This document shows positions 1 to 9,801 of a DNA stretch of 64,000 nucleotides, piece by piece. The position numbers and the translations under genes were made by a program. Source of the DNA: Tritrichomonas musculus (taxonomy: Eukaryota; Parabasalia; Tritrichomonadida; Tritrichomonadidae); contig JAPFFF010000048.1 in the NCBI GenBank assembly GCA_039105265.1, positions 434,001 to 498,000 of the forward strand, in the 5' to 3' direction. Position 1 is the stretch's first letter. Every line of letters starts with the position of its first letter. Below the pieces are notes generated by a model. The model was not told where the DNA came from. It saw only the letters and a list, made by a program, of their open reading frames with translations, and ran no database searches.

Positions 1-254
1 TCATCGTCATCGTTAAGTGGTGTTGTAATGGTAGCATCATCATCGTCTTCGTTAAGTGATGCGGTATCGTCATCGTCAAATATGAGTTCAACATCATCGT
101 CATTGTTAAGTGGTGTATCAATGTTATCGTATGATGGGATGACGTCATTGCTATGTTCGGAGATGATGAGGGAGTCGTTATCAATGTATGTGGTTGTGTC
201 CTCATCATAAGTGCAGTTTTCAATTGCGATTAATTCGGATATGGCAAGTGGCAT
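1..254 (-). CDS. Acidic hypothetical protein, 3' end outside window
   Basis: An open frame on the minus strand starts with ATG at 254 and runs off the left edge of the window, so only about 84 N-terminal residues are visible. It begins MPLAISELIAIENC and then becomes rich in Asp, Asn and Thr with repeated DDD blocks, which produces the CATCATCGTC repeats seen on the plus strand. The start resembles that of the small gene at 10309-10506 (both carry an AISE motif a few residues in). No function is recognised. The plus-strand Ser-rich frame over the same bases looks like its shadow. Confidence 0.45.
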   Translation of the reverse strand, partial: MPLAISELIAIENCTYDEDTTTYIDNDSLIISEHSNDVIPSYDNIDTPLNNDDDVELIFDDDDTASLNEDDDDATITTPLNDDD

Positions 255-319
255 TTGCGTGGTGATAAAAAAATTGACACGCTAAAAAAATTAGGGTGGG
301 CTTAATTGAAAAAAGTAGT

Positions 320-525
320 GTGTTTACTGTTGAACCACGTTATGTGAACCGTTGTGTGACGTGATATGTGGCGTGTGACATGAGGTGATGACATGAGGTG
401 ATAACATGAGGTGATGACGTGAGGTGGTGACATGAGTTTAACGTGAGGTGACGTGTTAAGTGGTGACATGAGTTTAACATGAGGTGACGTGTTAAGTGGT
501 GACATGAGGTTTCACATTGAAAGTG
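320..525. repeat. Minisatellite of ACATGAGGTGA-type units
   Basis: Short direct repeats built on ACATGAGGTGAT and GTGACATGAGTTTAACATG fill this stretch. A roughly 36-bp unit ending in GACGTGTTAAGTG occurs twice, at about 436-475 and 468-505. The array lies beyond the last gene of element D, the same relative place as the ATGAGG-rich array near the right end of element B. The minus-strand frame through it is low-complexity and is not called as a gene. Confidence 0.7.
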
Positions 526-558
526 CTATGATGTGGAAATGTCAAAAGGTATGGAGTT

Positions 559-606
559 TCATCTTAAGGGGGGCAGATGATACGTAGTATCAGACGCCAC
601 CCTTAG
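559..606. other. Large imperfect hairpin in intergenic DNA
   Basis: An outer stem of about 12 bp (CTTAAGGGGGGC with GCCACCCTTAGG, one mismatch and one wobble) encloses an inner perfect stem TGATAC-gta-GTATCA. It is GC-rich against an AT-rich background. It could be a structured RNA, a terminator-like fold, or a member of the palindromic insertions seen elsewhere in the window. The rest of 255-702 has no convincing gene. Confidence 0.55.
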
Positions 607-702
607 GGTATCTACTGCTTGGGGTTCTAATGATAAATTAGCATTTATTCCTTGATTATTTGCTCGTTTCTTAATCATTTCCTTTCCAAAAAAATCTTTT
701 AA

Positions 703-1131
703 TTAATAGATAATATTCTCTATTTTAACTTTATGTTGAGGCCCATAAATGACTCTACCTTTATCTTTTTCATCAGCTCTTCCCTGTATCTCCCCTAAAT
801 TTTCTGGCTTATTTAAATATGGTGGAAGGGTTGGTGCTTTGGGAGCCTTATCTTTTTTTAAATAATATCCTCCATCTGTAATGCTAACTGGTGGTTCATG
901 CAATGGTTTTGTTCTATGTTGATTGCTCTTTGGTGGTCTCACAGGTTTATTTTCCATATATTTAGTTGGAGGTCTATTGTAATATGGATTAAATGTGACT
1001 GCATATGTATTGTCATTAGAGAAGATTCCAAAATGATTAAATCCAACTGTATGTTCTGTCTTGGTTCCTTTGTTAAACATTTCTCCTTCTGCTCCAATAA
1101 TTGTACTGTTAGGATTTCTGTATTTATTCAT
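703..1131 (-). CDS. Hypothetical Pro/Lys-rich protein of Maverick D
   Basis: A 142-residue open frame on the minus strand, last in the run of minus-strand genes of element D. The sequence is rich in Pro, Lys, Asn and Tyr and looks largely disordered; there is no membrane segment and no recognised motif. It starts just downstream of a poly-T/GGAAATGA stretch and lies about 30 nt beyond the conserved gene at 1162-1614. I do not recognise the family. A structural or DNA-associated virion protein would fit the context, but that is only inference from position. Confidence 0.5.
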   Translation of the reverse strand: MNKYRNPNSTIIGAEGEMFNKGTKTEHTVGFNHFGIFSNDNTYAVTFNPYYNRPPTKYMENKPVRPPKSNQHRTKPLHEPPVSITDGGYYLKKDKAPKAPTLPPYLNKPENLGEIQGRADEKDKGRVIYGPQHKVKIENIIY

Positions 1132-1161
1132 TTCATTTCCAAAAAAAAATTTTAATTCCCT

Positions 1162-1614
1162 TTACTCTAGAACTAACTCCTGATGCTCTCCAATGAATAG
1201 GCTTGGGGATGTTAATTCATATTTCTCTCTCAGCTGACTAATTAATTCTTTTGTTTTGCTGGAAGCCAACTCAATGGAATAATTGTAATAACTATGCTCT
1301 TCATAATTTTGTTCTAGATTTGAACCATTAACAAAGAATTCATTCATCTTGTAATTCAATCGACGTCTAGAATTTGTGCTGAGTATTACATGTTCTATTT
1401 CATATTCCTTAATCTTGTCAGGATATATTCTCCATGTTGTTTTATCGGTTTTGAGTGAAATATAAATGACCTTGGCTAAATAATTATTTCTGGATAGTTG
1501 GATAGGATATTTATCACAGAGGATGGCAAAATTGCATTCTTTGAAATCTTCTGGTTTATCAGCTAGGGAGATAATGTTGTTGATATAATCATAGACCTTA
1601 AATTGCTCTTGCAT
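1162..1614 (-). CDS. Conserved Maverick protein (YDYIN family, about 150 aa)
   Basis: About 150 residues, starting MQEQFKVYDYIN; an upstream in-frame ATG at 1656 would add 14 hydrophobic residues, but homologues begin near this Met. It is clearly related to the genes at 51315-51779 (element B) and 14220-16356 (element C, disrupted). Shared features are VYDYIN near the start, CDF/CNFxxLCDxYP, KVxYISLK, an NxRRRxN block, an E(H/Y)xxYNYSI block, a helix ending in LREKY, and an acidic QxIVLxE tail. Function is unknown; the family is intact in three elements' gene complements, so it is probably a core virion or replication-associated protein. The upstream sequence ATCTTTACAGAA before ATG matches that of the HNH gene at 5987. 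Confidence 0.75.
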   Translation of the reverse strand: MQEQFKVYDYINNIISLADKPEDFKECNFAILCDKYPIQLSRNNYLAKVIYISLKTDKTTWRIYPDKIKEYEIEHVILSTNSRRRLNYKMNEFFVNGSNLEQNYEEHSYYNYSIELASSKTKELISQLREKYELTSPSLFIGEHQELVLE

Positions 1615-1658
1615 TTCTGTAAAGATAAAATAATGAAAAAAATAATAACTTGACAAAA

Positions 1659-3245
1659 TTACTGAGGTGTAGTCAAATCATAGTTCCCGAGGCGAACAAG
1701 TGGTGGCATACCATTTGGTTGAACAAGAATAGATATTGATGAATCAAATAAGAGACAAATTAATGGTGGGGTTTTAACATCGTTAGCATATGTATTTTCG
1801 CCAGTATTTTGAGATACAATAATTTCAAAATTAATTGGAGACAATGATGTTAGTCCCTGTTGATATGTATTATCTGTTTCTGTTGGGAGAGCAATAAAGA
1901 AACTTGTTCGGTCATCAGAATAATTTCCAACAGAGCGTGTATATGGTTGGTCATTAGTTAATGATGCTACGACTTCTTTGTTAAATCCACTTTGTCCTCC
2001 ATTCATGTTCATTGCATTTTGGCAATATTCTAAGAACTCTGGATATTCATTAGTTGTACCAAAAGCTTAAGCAGGTATGTTTCCATATCCTCCACAGTTC
2101 AATTGGAACAACTTAAATTGAGGATTCTTGAATACTGTATGATGGGTATGCTTCTCTGGAAATAGACAAAATATGGAATCAACAAAACGAGGAGTTATTG
2201 TGCATGTGGATTTATCATTGGGATTCTTTAATGGGCTCGTAGTAGTGTAAACAGAAATTGTTTGAGTTGGAAATGTAAGTGAATGAGTTGGGTCAGCATA
2301 TCTTTGAACAAGACTGGAATAAATATTATCTTCAATTCCAAAGCATGGAATAATAGATGAACATTCTGTTATAGAGTATTCAGTAACACAAAATGCCTTT
2401 TTAGTAACAGCGAATGTTGTAATTTCATTGGCGCCAGTATTTGTATTATACATCGTTATTTCTTCTCCAATTGGTGTAAATTCATTGGTGACTTTTGGTA
2501 AGACATATTTGGATAATAAATTATGTGCATTCTGTAAAGTCATATCCGGGCCAACAGGACAATAGACCATACCAGCACAAGAAAAGAATAATCGGAGTTC
2601 AATCTTGCCTGCGAATGCTGGGAGGTATTTCATATTAGATAGTGGTAAGAACCTTCTTAAATCGATTTTAAGATGGATTTTATATCTTTTGTCTGCCCAT
2701 CCGGTTGCCCAATCAACAACGAATCCTGTTCTGCTACCTGATTTACTATTCCATATGTCTTTATGTCTGGCTTTAGAATATATGTCTGCTCTCTTTGTTG
2801 TTTCATTAGCGCAACAAGCTGTTAAAAATGATTCTTCACAACCAAAATTCTGGGTATAGATGGTGATACCATTTGCTACAATTTCATATTTTTCAACCGC
2901 ATCTCTAGCATCTTTAAAACCAAACCAAACTTTGTTAAATTGATGCCCATCTACTGTTAATGGTGTCATTGTGCTACCATCTGTTGGTTTCATTTTAACT
3001 TCCATATCAGCTCTAATAAATCCATTGTATATATCTGCTGTATTGTTAGTATTTGGAGATATAATGGCACTCGTATATGAGCCTTGAGGAATTGGAGGAG
3101 ATGGTGAATAGGATGTTTGTGGACTGATTGTGTATTGTTTATTGGTATCGCTTAATGCTATACAATTATCGACGATATCAAAATATGATGCAATTTGTGT
3201 ACATGTTTCAGCTGATGTTCTGAGTTCAATTTCTGGATTTAGCAT
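1659..3245 (-). pseudogene. Major capsid protein of Maverick D, in-frame stop
   Basis: Homologue of the capsid proteins at 33536-35479 and 58886-60775. Matching blocks include a KVWFGFKDA segment (B: LFVGFKSS), a short-range IPCFGIED block (B: MQGFGVCE), and a region ending CLFPEKHTHHTVFKNPQF (B: IMFPKHHNDLTVFENPVY). In Mavericks this protein has the double jelly-roll fold and builds the icosahedral shell. A TAA codon at 2067-2069 interrupts the frame; the same frame continues downstream to 1659 and keeps similarity to the capsid C-terminus, so this is a nonsense mutation, not a frameshift. I start at the Met at 3245 (MLNPEIEL); the upstream Met at 3293 adds a hydrophobic stretch overlapping the next gene. 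At about 527 residues it would be shorter than the A and B proteins. Confidence 0.75.
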
Positions 3246-3286
3246 AGTGTTTTCATGGAAAAAAATAATAAAGCAAATCAAAAATT

Positions 3287-3880
3287 TCAACACATATCAG
3301 AGAAAATATTATTACGTCTTCTACGAATAGGTTGAGGCTGAATTTGAGGTGGGGGAGGAGCAGGCTCTTCTGGTTCTTCTATGTCGTTGGGCTCCTGAAT
3401 ATATTGCGGCTGTGTATACTGATAATATGGCTTTCTCATTTGTTTTTGCACCACTTCTTTTATCATCTTTTTTTGTTCTTTCTTAGCTCTTTCATTTTTG
3501 AATTCTTCCCCTAATAATTTCAGCTGATTTAATATCTCGATATTTATTGTTGGGTCCTCGGTTCTTTGGGATGAATATGTTGGTTTAGGTCTTGTGATTT
3601 TTTTCGGCTGCAGAGCAGACCCTCGCTGAAGAGCAAGTGGTAGTGGCTTTACAGGAGGTTCCTCTGTAGACTCTACTGTTGGTTCTTCCTCTTGTGGTTC
3701 AGTAGCTGCTGGTTCACTTGGGGGTTCAGCTGGTGATTTATTTAATGGTTCCTTACGAGGTCTAACTATATATTTTCCTTCTGTTTTGGTAGGGAACACT
3801 TCATATTCTTCATCATCTCTACCATTTAACCATTTTTGTATCACTTGTAATCTTTTGCTTTGAGGTACTCTTTTGCTCAT
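3287..3880 (-). CDS. Pro/Glu-rich protein with coiled coil, Maverick D
   Basis: 197 residues. The N-terminus is basic (SKRVPQSKRLQVIQKW), the middle is a Pro/Glu/Thr-rich disordered linker, residues about 115-150 form a charged helix (LKLLGEEFKNERAKKEQKKMIKEVVQKQM), and the C-terminus ends with QPIRRRRNN. It sits between the capsid gene and the small amphipathic protein, the place taken in element B by the 158-residue coiled-coil gene at 32719-33195. It may be the positional counterpart, but sequence similarity is too weak to assert homology. A scaffolding or core role is inference from position. Confidence 0.55.
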   Translation of the reverse strand: MSKRVPQSKRLQVIQKWLNGRDDEEYEVFPTKTEGKYIVRPRKEPLNKSPAEPPSEPAATEPQEEEPTVESTEEPPVKPLPLALQRGSALQPKKITRPKPTYSSQRTEDPTINIEILNQLKLLGEEFKNERAKKEQKKMIKEVVQKQMRKPYYQYTQPQYIQEPNDIEEPEEPAPPPPQIQPQPIRRRRNNIFSDMC

Positions 3881-3939
3881 TTATGAGCTTTAAAAAAATG
3901 TTTATATTGGCTTGCTATTACATGAATTTGTTTGAGTTT

Positions 3940-4476
3940 TCACTTTTTTGCTTTTCTCGATTTCTTTCTTTTTCGATGTGCATTTTGACTTTTTAATTGT
4001 GCTAATTGTTCACGAGCTTCCTCAAGTAATTTATTTCGCTTTTGATATATTTTATAGCCAGCTGGTTTCCTTCCATAATAAATTCTTGGGAAATCTGAAT
4101 ACCCTACGCCATTTCCTAATGGATTGGGTTGTCTTTCTGCTATAGCCTTTTCTATTGCAGCTTTTGCTTCTCCTTCTTTAATTCCATTTGCTGTAATAAT
4201 CATTCCTTTACCAAAACCAGCTACTGCTGGATTACCTGTTATTGTTCCAAAAGCTTGTGCTGCTCCCCCTAAAACATTTAATATAGGTGCTTTGTTTTTC
4301 CATGCCCATTTACCTGCTTTCCCAACTGCACTATCACCAATGAATTTGCTAGCTTTACCAACACCAGATTTAACAGTATTCCATGCATTATTTAGAAATT
4401 TGCCCATGAATCCTCCTCCTGATTTTTGTGTAGGAGGTGCTATTCCTTCCAAACATTTTTCTTGTAAATCGCTCAT
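3940..4476 (-). CDS. Small Gly/Ala-rich amphipathic virion protein, pVI-like
   Basis: 178 residues. The N-terminal half carries GGGFMGKFLNNAWNTVKSG and further Lys/Gly/Ala-rich amphipathic helices (residues about 20-75), followed by a Gly/Ala-rich hydrophobic segment (NVLGGAAQAFGTITGNPAV). The C-terminus is strongly basic (HRKRKKSRKAKK). Elements A (60846-61148) and B (33232-33486) carry shorter proteins of the same style beside their capsid genes. By analogy with adenovirus-type minor proteins, such peptides sit inside the capsid and can be membrane-active or bind DNA; no catalytic motif is present. The role is inferred from composition and position only. Confidence 0.6.
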   Translation of the reverse strand: MSDLQEKCLEGIAPPTQKSGGGFMGKFLNNAWNTVKSGVGKASKFIGDSAVGKAGKWAWKNKAPILNVLGGAAQAFGTITGNPAVAGFGKGMIITANGIKEGEAKAAIEKAIAERQPNPLGNGVGYSDFPRIYYGRKPAGYKIYQKRNKLLEEAREQLAQLKSQNAHRKRKKSRKAKK

Positions 4477-4491
4477 TTAAAGCCAATAAAA

Positions 4492-5354
4492 CTATGACTC
4501 AAAGTAATATTTGTTGGCTGTTATATTGCAAATAAATTTATCGTGAGGTTCCCTATGCTGCAAATATTCTTTAACCGTCTTTTTGATATTTAGATTGTTA
4601 TTCGTTTGTTGAAGCAATGATGTAAAATCTTCTTCTGAATATCCACTATAACATATCAAATCTGTAGCCAATCTCTTTGCGTTTATGTGGACGAATCGAA
4701 TTGTTTGGATAGCCATAATACAAGTAATATTATAGTGTCTCGTTTTGGTCAGTAGTCTTAAGAATTCAGTATTGTTATGTGTTAATAAATCACTTCCTGC
4801 GCAGTCATCTAATATTATCAGTGTGTTGTATGGATATGATGAAGTTTGGTATTTTACTAGCTTGTTTGCTATATATACTATTCTATCATCTATTTCTTGA
4901 AGAGAGTGCTTATTTATTAGTCTCTGCATTTCTTCATTTGTTTCTTTCATTCTTGATAATACATGCTTTACCATTGCATAATATTTTATCTTTCTCTTTA
5001 GATGCTTTTTAGGTAATCCATTAATTCTGCTTCGTTAAGATATACAATTGGTGTCTTTACATTCTTACTCATCGCTTCTGCAGTTTTGTCTGCTTTTCCT
5101 GATGTTGAACAGAATATTATCTTCTGGTAGTAGGGATGCTTAAAAAGGCGTTCAGTGATGAGTATATGAGACCATATCCAATAACTCTTTCCAGCACCTG
5201 GTTTGCCTATGAGAAAAATTATTCCATTAGTGCTAAATGGATAGGAAGGATGCAATGGTTTCATAAGTGCTCCCTCTATTTCTTTCTGGTTTTTTCTCAT
5301 GGTCTTTTGTATTAAAGTTTCCACTTCTTTCATTACATTTTTAAAATGTGTCAT
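4492..5354 (-). pseudogene. Packaging ATPase (FtsK/HerA type) of Maverick D, frameshifted
   Basis: The N-terminal part (5354 to about 5000) contains a Walker A motif, FLIGKPGAGKSYW, and the downstream part (to 4492) contains a Walker B-like TLIILDDCAG. The two halves are in different frames; the break lies in an A-run on the coding strand near 5000-5012, where one extra A would restore the frame. Homologues are at 50382-51326 (B), 61486-62301 (A) and 13089-14041 (C). In Polintons and related viruses this enzyme pumps genomic DNA into the preformed capsid. The homopolymer position means an assembly error is possible. Confidence 0.75.
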
Positions 5355-5378
5355 TTGTAAAAAAAATAAATATAAGAT

Positions 5379-5987
5379 TTATAAATCATATAATTGTTTA
5401 AATTTATTTATATAAATGCATACATTCTTACTGTTGATATCTCTACATTGAACAAATACACCACCTCCTTTCTTAGTGTTGTGATGCAATATTTTATAAA
5501 TATCATCTGTTATTTTACCATAAAATATATCTTCATTTGTATCTTCATTGAAGTAGTAATAATACTTTCCTTCTTCAAATGTATGATTACCATATTCATT
5601 AATTTGTATAGCATCATCTGGTATGTCATCAACAAACTGATAATTTACCCCTTTAAATATTTGTCTATTCATTACATTTCCGCCATGATTACTCCATCTC
5701 AAATTTTCAATTCTATTATCATCTCTAACATGATTTTTATGGTCCACTTCTGGTAAATTATTTGGATTTGGAATGAATTGCAAAGCTATTAGTCTGTGCT
5801 TCTTATATGAGCCCTGATGTTGATTCTTTGTTAAATTTAAAACAACATATCCATCTTTATCAAAATGTTCGCACATATTATTTAATGTGTTCTTATTTCT
5901 GATTGTAAATGGATATTTATTCAAAATTTCATAACTGTCTTCAAAGCCAAGAAGTGGAACAAATTCTATGGTTTGCTCAGTTGACAT
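5379..5987 (-). CDS. NUMOD4/HNH endonuclease of Maverick D
   Basis: About 202 residues from the Met at 5987 (MSTEQ); the longer start at 6029 overlaps the integrase stop and adds a hydrophobic stretch. Residues about 8-20 (FVPLLGFEDSYEI) match the NUMOD4 DNA-binding motif, and NLPEVDHKNHVRDDNRIENLRW is the HNH_3 nuclease core (DHK then N...NL). A conserved C-terminal domain follows (ADDIPDDAIQI then FYGKITDDIYKILH), shared with the B gene at 43636-44274. Such proteins are free-standing homing-type nucleases that nick or cut DNA. The promoter region ATCTCTACAGAA before ATG is nearly the same as that of 1162-1614. The gene looks intact. Confidence 0.8.
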   Translation of the reverse strand: MSTEQTIEFVPLLGFEDSYEILNKYPFTIRNKNTLNNMCEHFDKDGYVVLNLTKNQHQGSYKKHRLIALQFIPNPNNLPEVDHKNHVRDDNRIENLRWSNHGGNVMNRQIFKGVNYQFVDDIPDDAIQINEYGNHTFEEGKYYYYFNEDTNEDIFYGKITDDIYKILHHNTKKGGGVFVQCRDINSKNVCIYINKFKQLYDL

Positions 5988-7020
5988 TTCTGTAGAGATA
6001 AAAAAATATAAAAATAAAATTATATCCACAGGCGAATTTTTTCAGGAATATTTTTTTGTTTGCTCCAGTAATCCATCTCAAGATTAGATAATTTAGTTGG
6101 TGCTCCCTCTCGTAAATTTTTAGCTGGAATTACATCTTCTGTTCCCTCGCTATATTTTATTTTATATTTATTCTTAGCTGCATCATAAGAAATAATCTTC
6201 TCAACTATACCTCTCTTGCCTCCCTTCAGTGTTTGGGCGATATTTTTATTTTGAGTTTTTATTAGTCTGTATCCTGGTAATTTATCTATTGATTCATCTT
6301 TGGACTTAACTATAAATTGGTTGCCAGCCTTGGAATCAACTATGTATGCTTCTTTACTGACTCTATTTCTGCGCTTCGAAAATGGCTCCTTAGCTTGAAT
6401 AATTCTAACTCTATCATTTGGTTTGAAGTCATAGGGATTATTTTGTGATTTGGTTTTTACATATTCTTTTTCATCTTTTTCTGTCATTTCATTTGGTATT
6501 TTATAGTCTAGTGACCTGTGGGGAGAATTGTTGTATGAATCTATTAAACCATTCATCTCTTGTTCTCCAATATATCTATTCTCACCTACCACATTCTTTG
6601 AATGAGTCTGATCTTGATCAGCCATATCTCTTATCGTTCTCATGAATCTATTTATAATGCCTAGCACATTATGGTTATTGTCTTCTGTTGTATTGTATAT
6701 TATATCATTTGATTTCATTAGCTGTAATACATCATTGGACAAATAAGCTGCATCTTGGTCTGATGTTATAGAATAGACATCTGGTTCTTCTTCAAAAAAT
6801 TTATTTAATGCCTTTGCTACTTCTTTTGCACCCTTCCCCTTCATTGGATAGCTATATGCTTTTCTCGTGTTAATATTAATTAGCATCAAATAATTTAATC
6901 CATCCTTGGTTTTGTCATTTATGAATGTGTCCATTTGGTATCCACCTGAATGCTTCGAATAGATGTTCATGAATTTTGCCTTTGGTACTTTAACATCATG
7001 AACCACTTTCTTTAAATATA

Positions 7021-8311
7021 GGGTGTCCAGAAAAACCGTAGCATCAGAAGCTGTGATGATAATTTAAATATAATTTTTATATTTATTGTTAGTATTTCAT
7101 GAATTATGTTTATATTATAAAAAGAGTTTTATTTGTACTTTCCTATAACAAATTATATAAATTTGAAATAATTCAAAAAAATTAAATTAAAAAAAATACG
7201 TTTATTTTTTTATTATGAATTTTGATTTCCGATCAATTGTTCTTTTTCTACATATTAAAGGAGAAGAACCAAAAAAAATCCAAAGTGAAATAAATGATAC
7301 TTTTCATAAGAATATAATTGGGTATTCAACAGTTACCAAATATATCCGTGAATCAAAAATTCCTTTAAAAAGTGACGCCAATGTAAAAGAAGATATAAAA
7401 TTGGACCATTTTCATTTACATCAATTAATTTTAAAGGTTCTAAAGGATTATCCTTTTTCAACTATTAGAGAAATTTCTGAGATCACAGGCATTCCAAAAT
7501 CAAGTGTATATGATATGCTCACTCGTGAACTTCATTTTGTTTTGGTTCATTTAAAGTGGGTTCCCCATTTTTTAAATTCATCTCAAAAAGTTGCAAGGGT
7601 GGAAATTTCAAAAAGCTTATTGAAAACACTTCAAAAAGCTAGCCATCAAAACTATATTTTTTTTTTATACAGGTGATGAGTCTTGGTTTTATTTATCCAC
7701 AGATTACGAAATACAATGGATTGAAGAAGGAGAAAAACCTGCTACAAGAGCAAAAAAAATGATTGACTCCAGAAAATTTATGTTGTCAATATTTTGGAAC
7801 CCACAAGGATTTCTTATTGTGGACATTTTACCAGAACACCAAAAGTTTAATGGTGATTATTTCATAAATAATATATTAGAAAAGATTTATAAAAAAACAG
7901 CTCATTTACGAGAAAATGAAAAAAGAAAAATAACTTTACATTTTGATAACGCCCGACCACATACTGCAAGAAAAGTTATGAGATATATGGACGCTCACCA
8001 TATGAAGAGAGCCCCTCATCCCCCTTATTCGCCAGATATTGCTGCCTCAGACTTTTATTTATTTGGCTATGTAAAAGATCAGCTGAAAGGAATCAAATTT
8101 GAGACAGCACAACAGCTTTTTGATAAGGTCATTGAAATTTTACATCAAATTTCTATTGAGACATTAAAACGTGTTTTTCTCGATTGGCAAGAAAGACTCA
8201 AAAAAGTTATTAAATCAAATGGTGAGTATATTTAATAAACAATTTATTAATATATTTTTTATTCTTTTATATTTGTTTAGTGATATGATGCTACGATTTT
8301 TCTGGACACCC
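7021..8311 (+). mobile_element. Mariner element inserted in integrase gene
   Basis: A 1,291-bp element bounded by near-perfect terminal inverted repeats of about 28 bp starting GGGTGTCCAGAAAAA and continuing CGTAGCATCA, with one mismatch. It is flanked by the TA target duplication (7019-7020 and 8312-8313), which is the hallmark of Tc1/mariner insertion. It carries one transposase gene. Size and structure resemble the mariner family known from Trichomonas vaginalis (Tvmar1); that identity is from memory of the family and needs alignment. Confidence 0.92.
7215..8235 (+). pseudogene. Mariner transposase (DD34D), frameshifted
   Basis: The N-terminal half (7215-7676) holds the paired helix-turn-helix region that binds the terminal repeats. 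The catalytic half continues in another frame after a T-run at about 7661-7670, with GDESWFY (first Asp), HFDNARPHTA (second Asp) and PPYSPDIAASDFYLFG (third Asp); spacing between the last two is 34, the mariner signature DD34D. A single indel in the T-run explains the break. Either this copy is inactive or the run is miscalled in the assembly. The enzyme cuts and pastes the element at TA sites. Confidence 0.88.
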
Positions 8312-8436
8312 TATAATTCAATGCTACCTCTTCTGTGAATCCATAGCGTTTTGCAAGAGGAACAAATTTAGATGGTGTCTTCCACGGAAATTTCTTAAAT
8401 AGCTCATCTATTGTCTTGTAAGTCATTTTAATTCAT

Positions 8437-9801
8437 TTAAATGTAAAGCATCTTCTTGTATGGCAAGAATATCATTTCAATTTTGAATGATTCGTTATTT
8501 GGAATCAGAATTGGGATGTTATTATGTCTACCAGAATAAAAATCAATCCAAAATCTTTGGTCTGTTGAGTTCAGCTTAAAGTATTTGATAGGGTTGAAAT
8601 ATATCTGACTATTACCTAAATAATATTTATTTGATTGTTCTGCTATTGATGAATATACAGCACAAGAATGCCTATCCCATACATTTTTGAATCTTAGCTC
8701 TCTCATCCACTTGCCTTCATACCTAATGATATTTCCATCTTTATCTATGACTGGTTTGCTTAAATCCATGAAATCCTCTGGATGGTTATTGAATGGCTCA
8801 TAACCAATATTATAAACATCATCAAAATCAAATCGTCGATATGGAGATTTATTATTTGGTGGTCTAACTCTAAAGCTAATTGATAGGTCCACATAATAGT
8901 TTTTATATTTACTATCTTTGACTTGTTCACCATTAGGTGGTGAATAAAAGATTTCATAGAACATATTATTTTCATAATTGTAGAAGCCATCTGTTTGAAC
9001 ATCCCTTCGTCTTAAGCCAGTTTTTTCTTCATGGAATGTGGGCTTCAATTCATTTAATTTGATTTCTTCTCTAATTTTTTCCATTTCTTTTTGAACATTA
9101 TATCTAGTGGCTATATTTATTTTATCTTCATCATTCTTTTTATCTAATTCTTTTTGTAGCTCAGCTTTAACTGTGTCATCTTTCTCATTAAATATTTTAT
9201 TTGTGAGGTCTTCTATTTCTTTTTGCAAATTTTGATATTCTGTAATTAAATTAGAATGTTTGGTGCTTAATTTTAGTTCTTGGTTATCTAAATTGAAATT
9301 GTGGTCTTTATTGATTTTATCTGCTTCAATATTAAACTCAACAAATTTGGCTTCAATAGCGGATTGTATATCATTCCACACCTCACTAAAATCATTTTCA
9401 CGATTCAACCATGAGTTTATACTGATAAATACTTCACTCTTATGGTCATCTTCAAGATACTTCCATAATTGTTCATATGAAAATAAGGGATTATCATGCT
9501 TGAGTTTATCATATTCGTCTCGTCTATATTTTCTTACTCCAAGAGTAAATTCTATCTTTCTACTTCTGGCTAACATAAAAATATTTCTCACCCCAAAAAT
9601 TGATTCCCCTCTATTTGATGTACACCATTCTTGCGGGAAATTAAAGTAATATCTGTTTGGTTTGCTAGGGTCTTGTTGTCCATCTTCAAGAAAGTAGGCA
9701 TATTCAATGGCAATCGGTGTTTGCTCTTCAGCTGGATTTAGCGTCGGGTACATTTCAATCGTGGAAAATATTTTTTTATTCCATAATTTGGTGGTGCTCA
9801 T
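8437..9801 (-). CDS. Maverick D structural-type protein with long coiled coil
   Basis: 454 residues from the Met at 9801 (MSTTKLWNKK); an earlier Met at 9852 would lie inside the neighbouring frame. The N-terminal 130 residues are mixed alpha/beta (YYFNFPQEW, SRKIEFTLGVRKY), residues about 180-260 form a long charged coiled coil (LQKEIEDLTNKIFNEKDD and following), and the C-terminal 200 residues are aromatic-rich and beta-like (NYYVDLSISFRVRPPNN). It lies directly upstream of the integrase. No family recognised. A capsid vertex or fibre role is possible, based on size and context only. Confidence 0.55.
   Translation of the reverse strand: MSTTKLWNKKIFSTIEMYPTLNPAEEQTPIAIEYAYFLEDGQQDPSKPNRYYFNFPQEWCTSNRGESIFGVRNIFMLARSRKIEFTLGVRKYRRDEYDKLKHDNPLFSYEQLWKYLEDDHKSEVFISINSWLNRENDFSEVWNDIQSAIEAKFVEFNIEADKINKDHNFNLDNQELKLSTKHSNLITEYQNLQKEIEDLTNKIFNEKDDTVKAELQKELDKKNDEDKINIATRYNVQKEMEKIREEIKLNELKPTFHEEKTGLRRRDVQTDGFYNYENNMFYEIFYSPPNGEQVKDSKYKNYYVDLSISFRVRPPNNKSPYRRFDFDDVYNIGYEPFNNHPEDFMDLSKPVIDKDGNIIRYEGKWMRELRFKNVWDRHSCAVYSSIAEQSNKYYLGNSQIYFNPIKYFKLNSTDQRFWIDFYSGRHNNIPILIPNNESFKIEMIFLPYKKMLYI

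Larger units (their letters stand above)
6020..8426 (-). pseudogene. Maverick D integrase, split by mariner insertion
   Basis: The frame starts at ATG 8426 (MTYKTIDELFKKF), is broken by the mariner element at 7021-8311, and continues to 6020; removing the insert and one TA copy would restore one frame. The catalytic core has the first two acidic residues of the rve fold (GGYQMDTF and ITSDQDAAY), an N in the place of the third acidic residue (GIINRFMRTIRD), then a YNNSPHRSL segment typical of these integrases, and a C-terminal chromo/Tudor-like region (YKIKYSEGTEDVIPAKNLR). This enzyme joins the element's ends to host DNA. Its tail overlaps the long form of the HNH gene. Confidence 0.8.

Noticed and set aside
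28-210. Plus-strand Ser-rich frame
   Set aside because: It is the reverse of an acidic Asp-rich minus-strand frame with a better start and longer extent; repeat-driven shadow.
302-505. Minus-strand 67-codon frame
   Set aside because: It is made only of the minisatellite and has no non-repetitive part.
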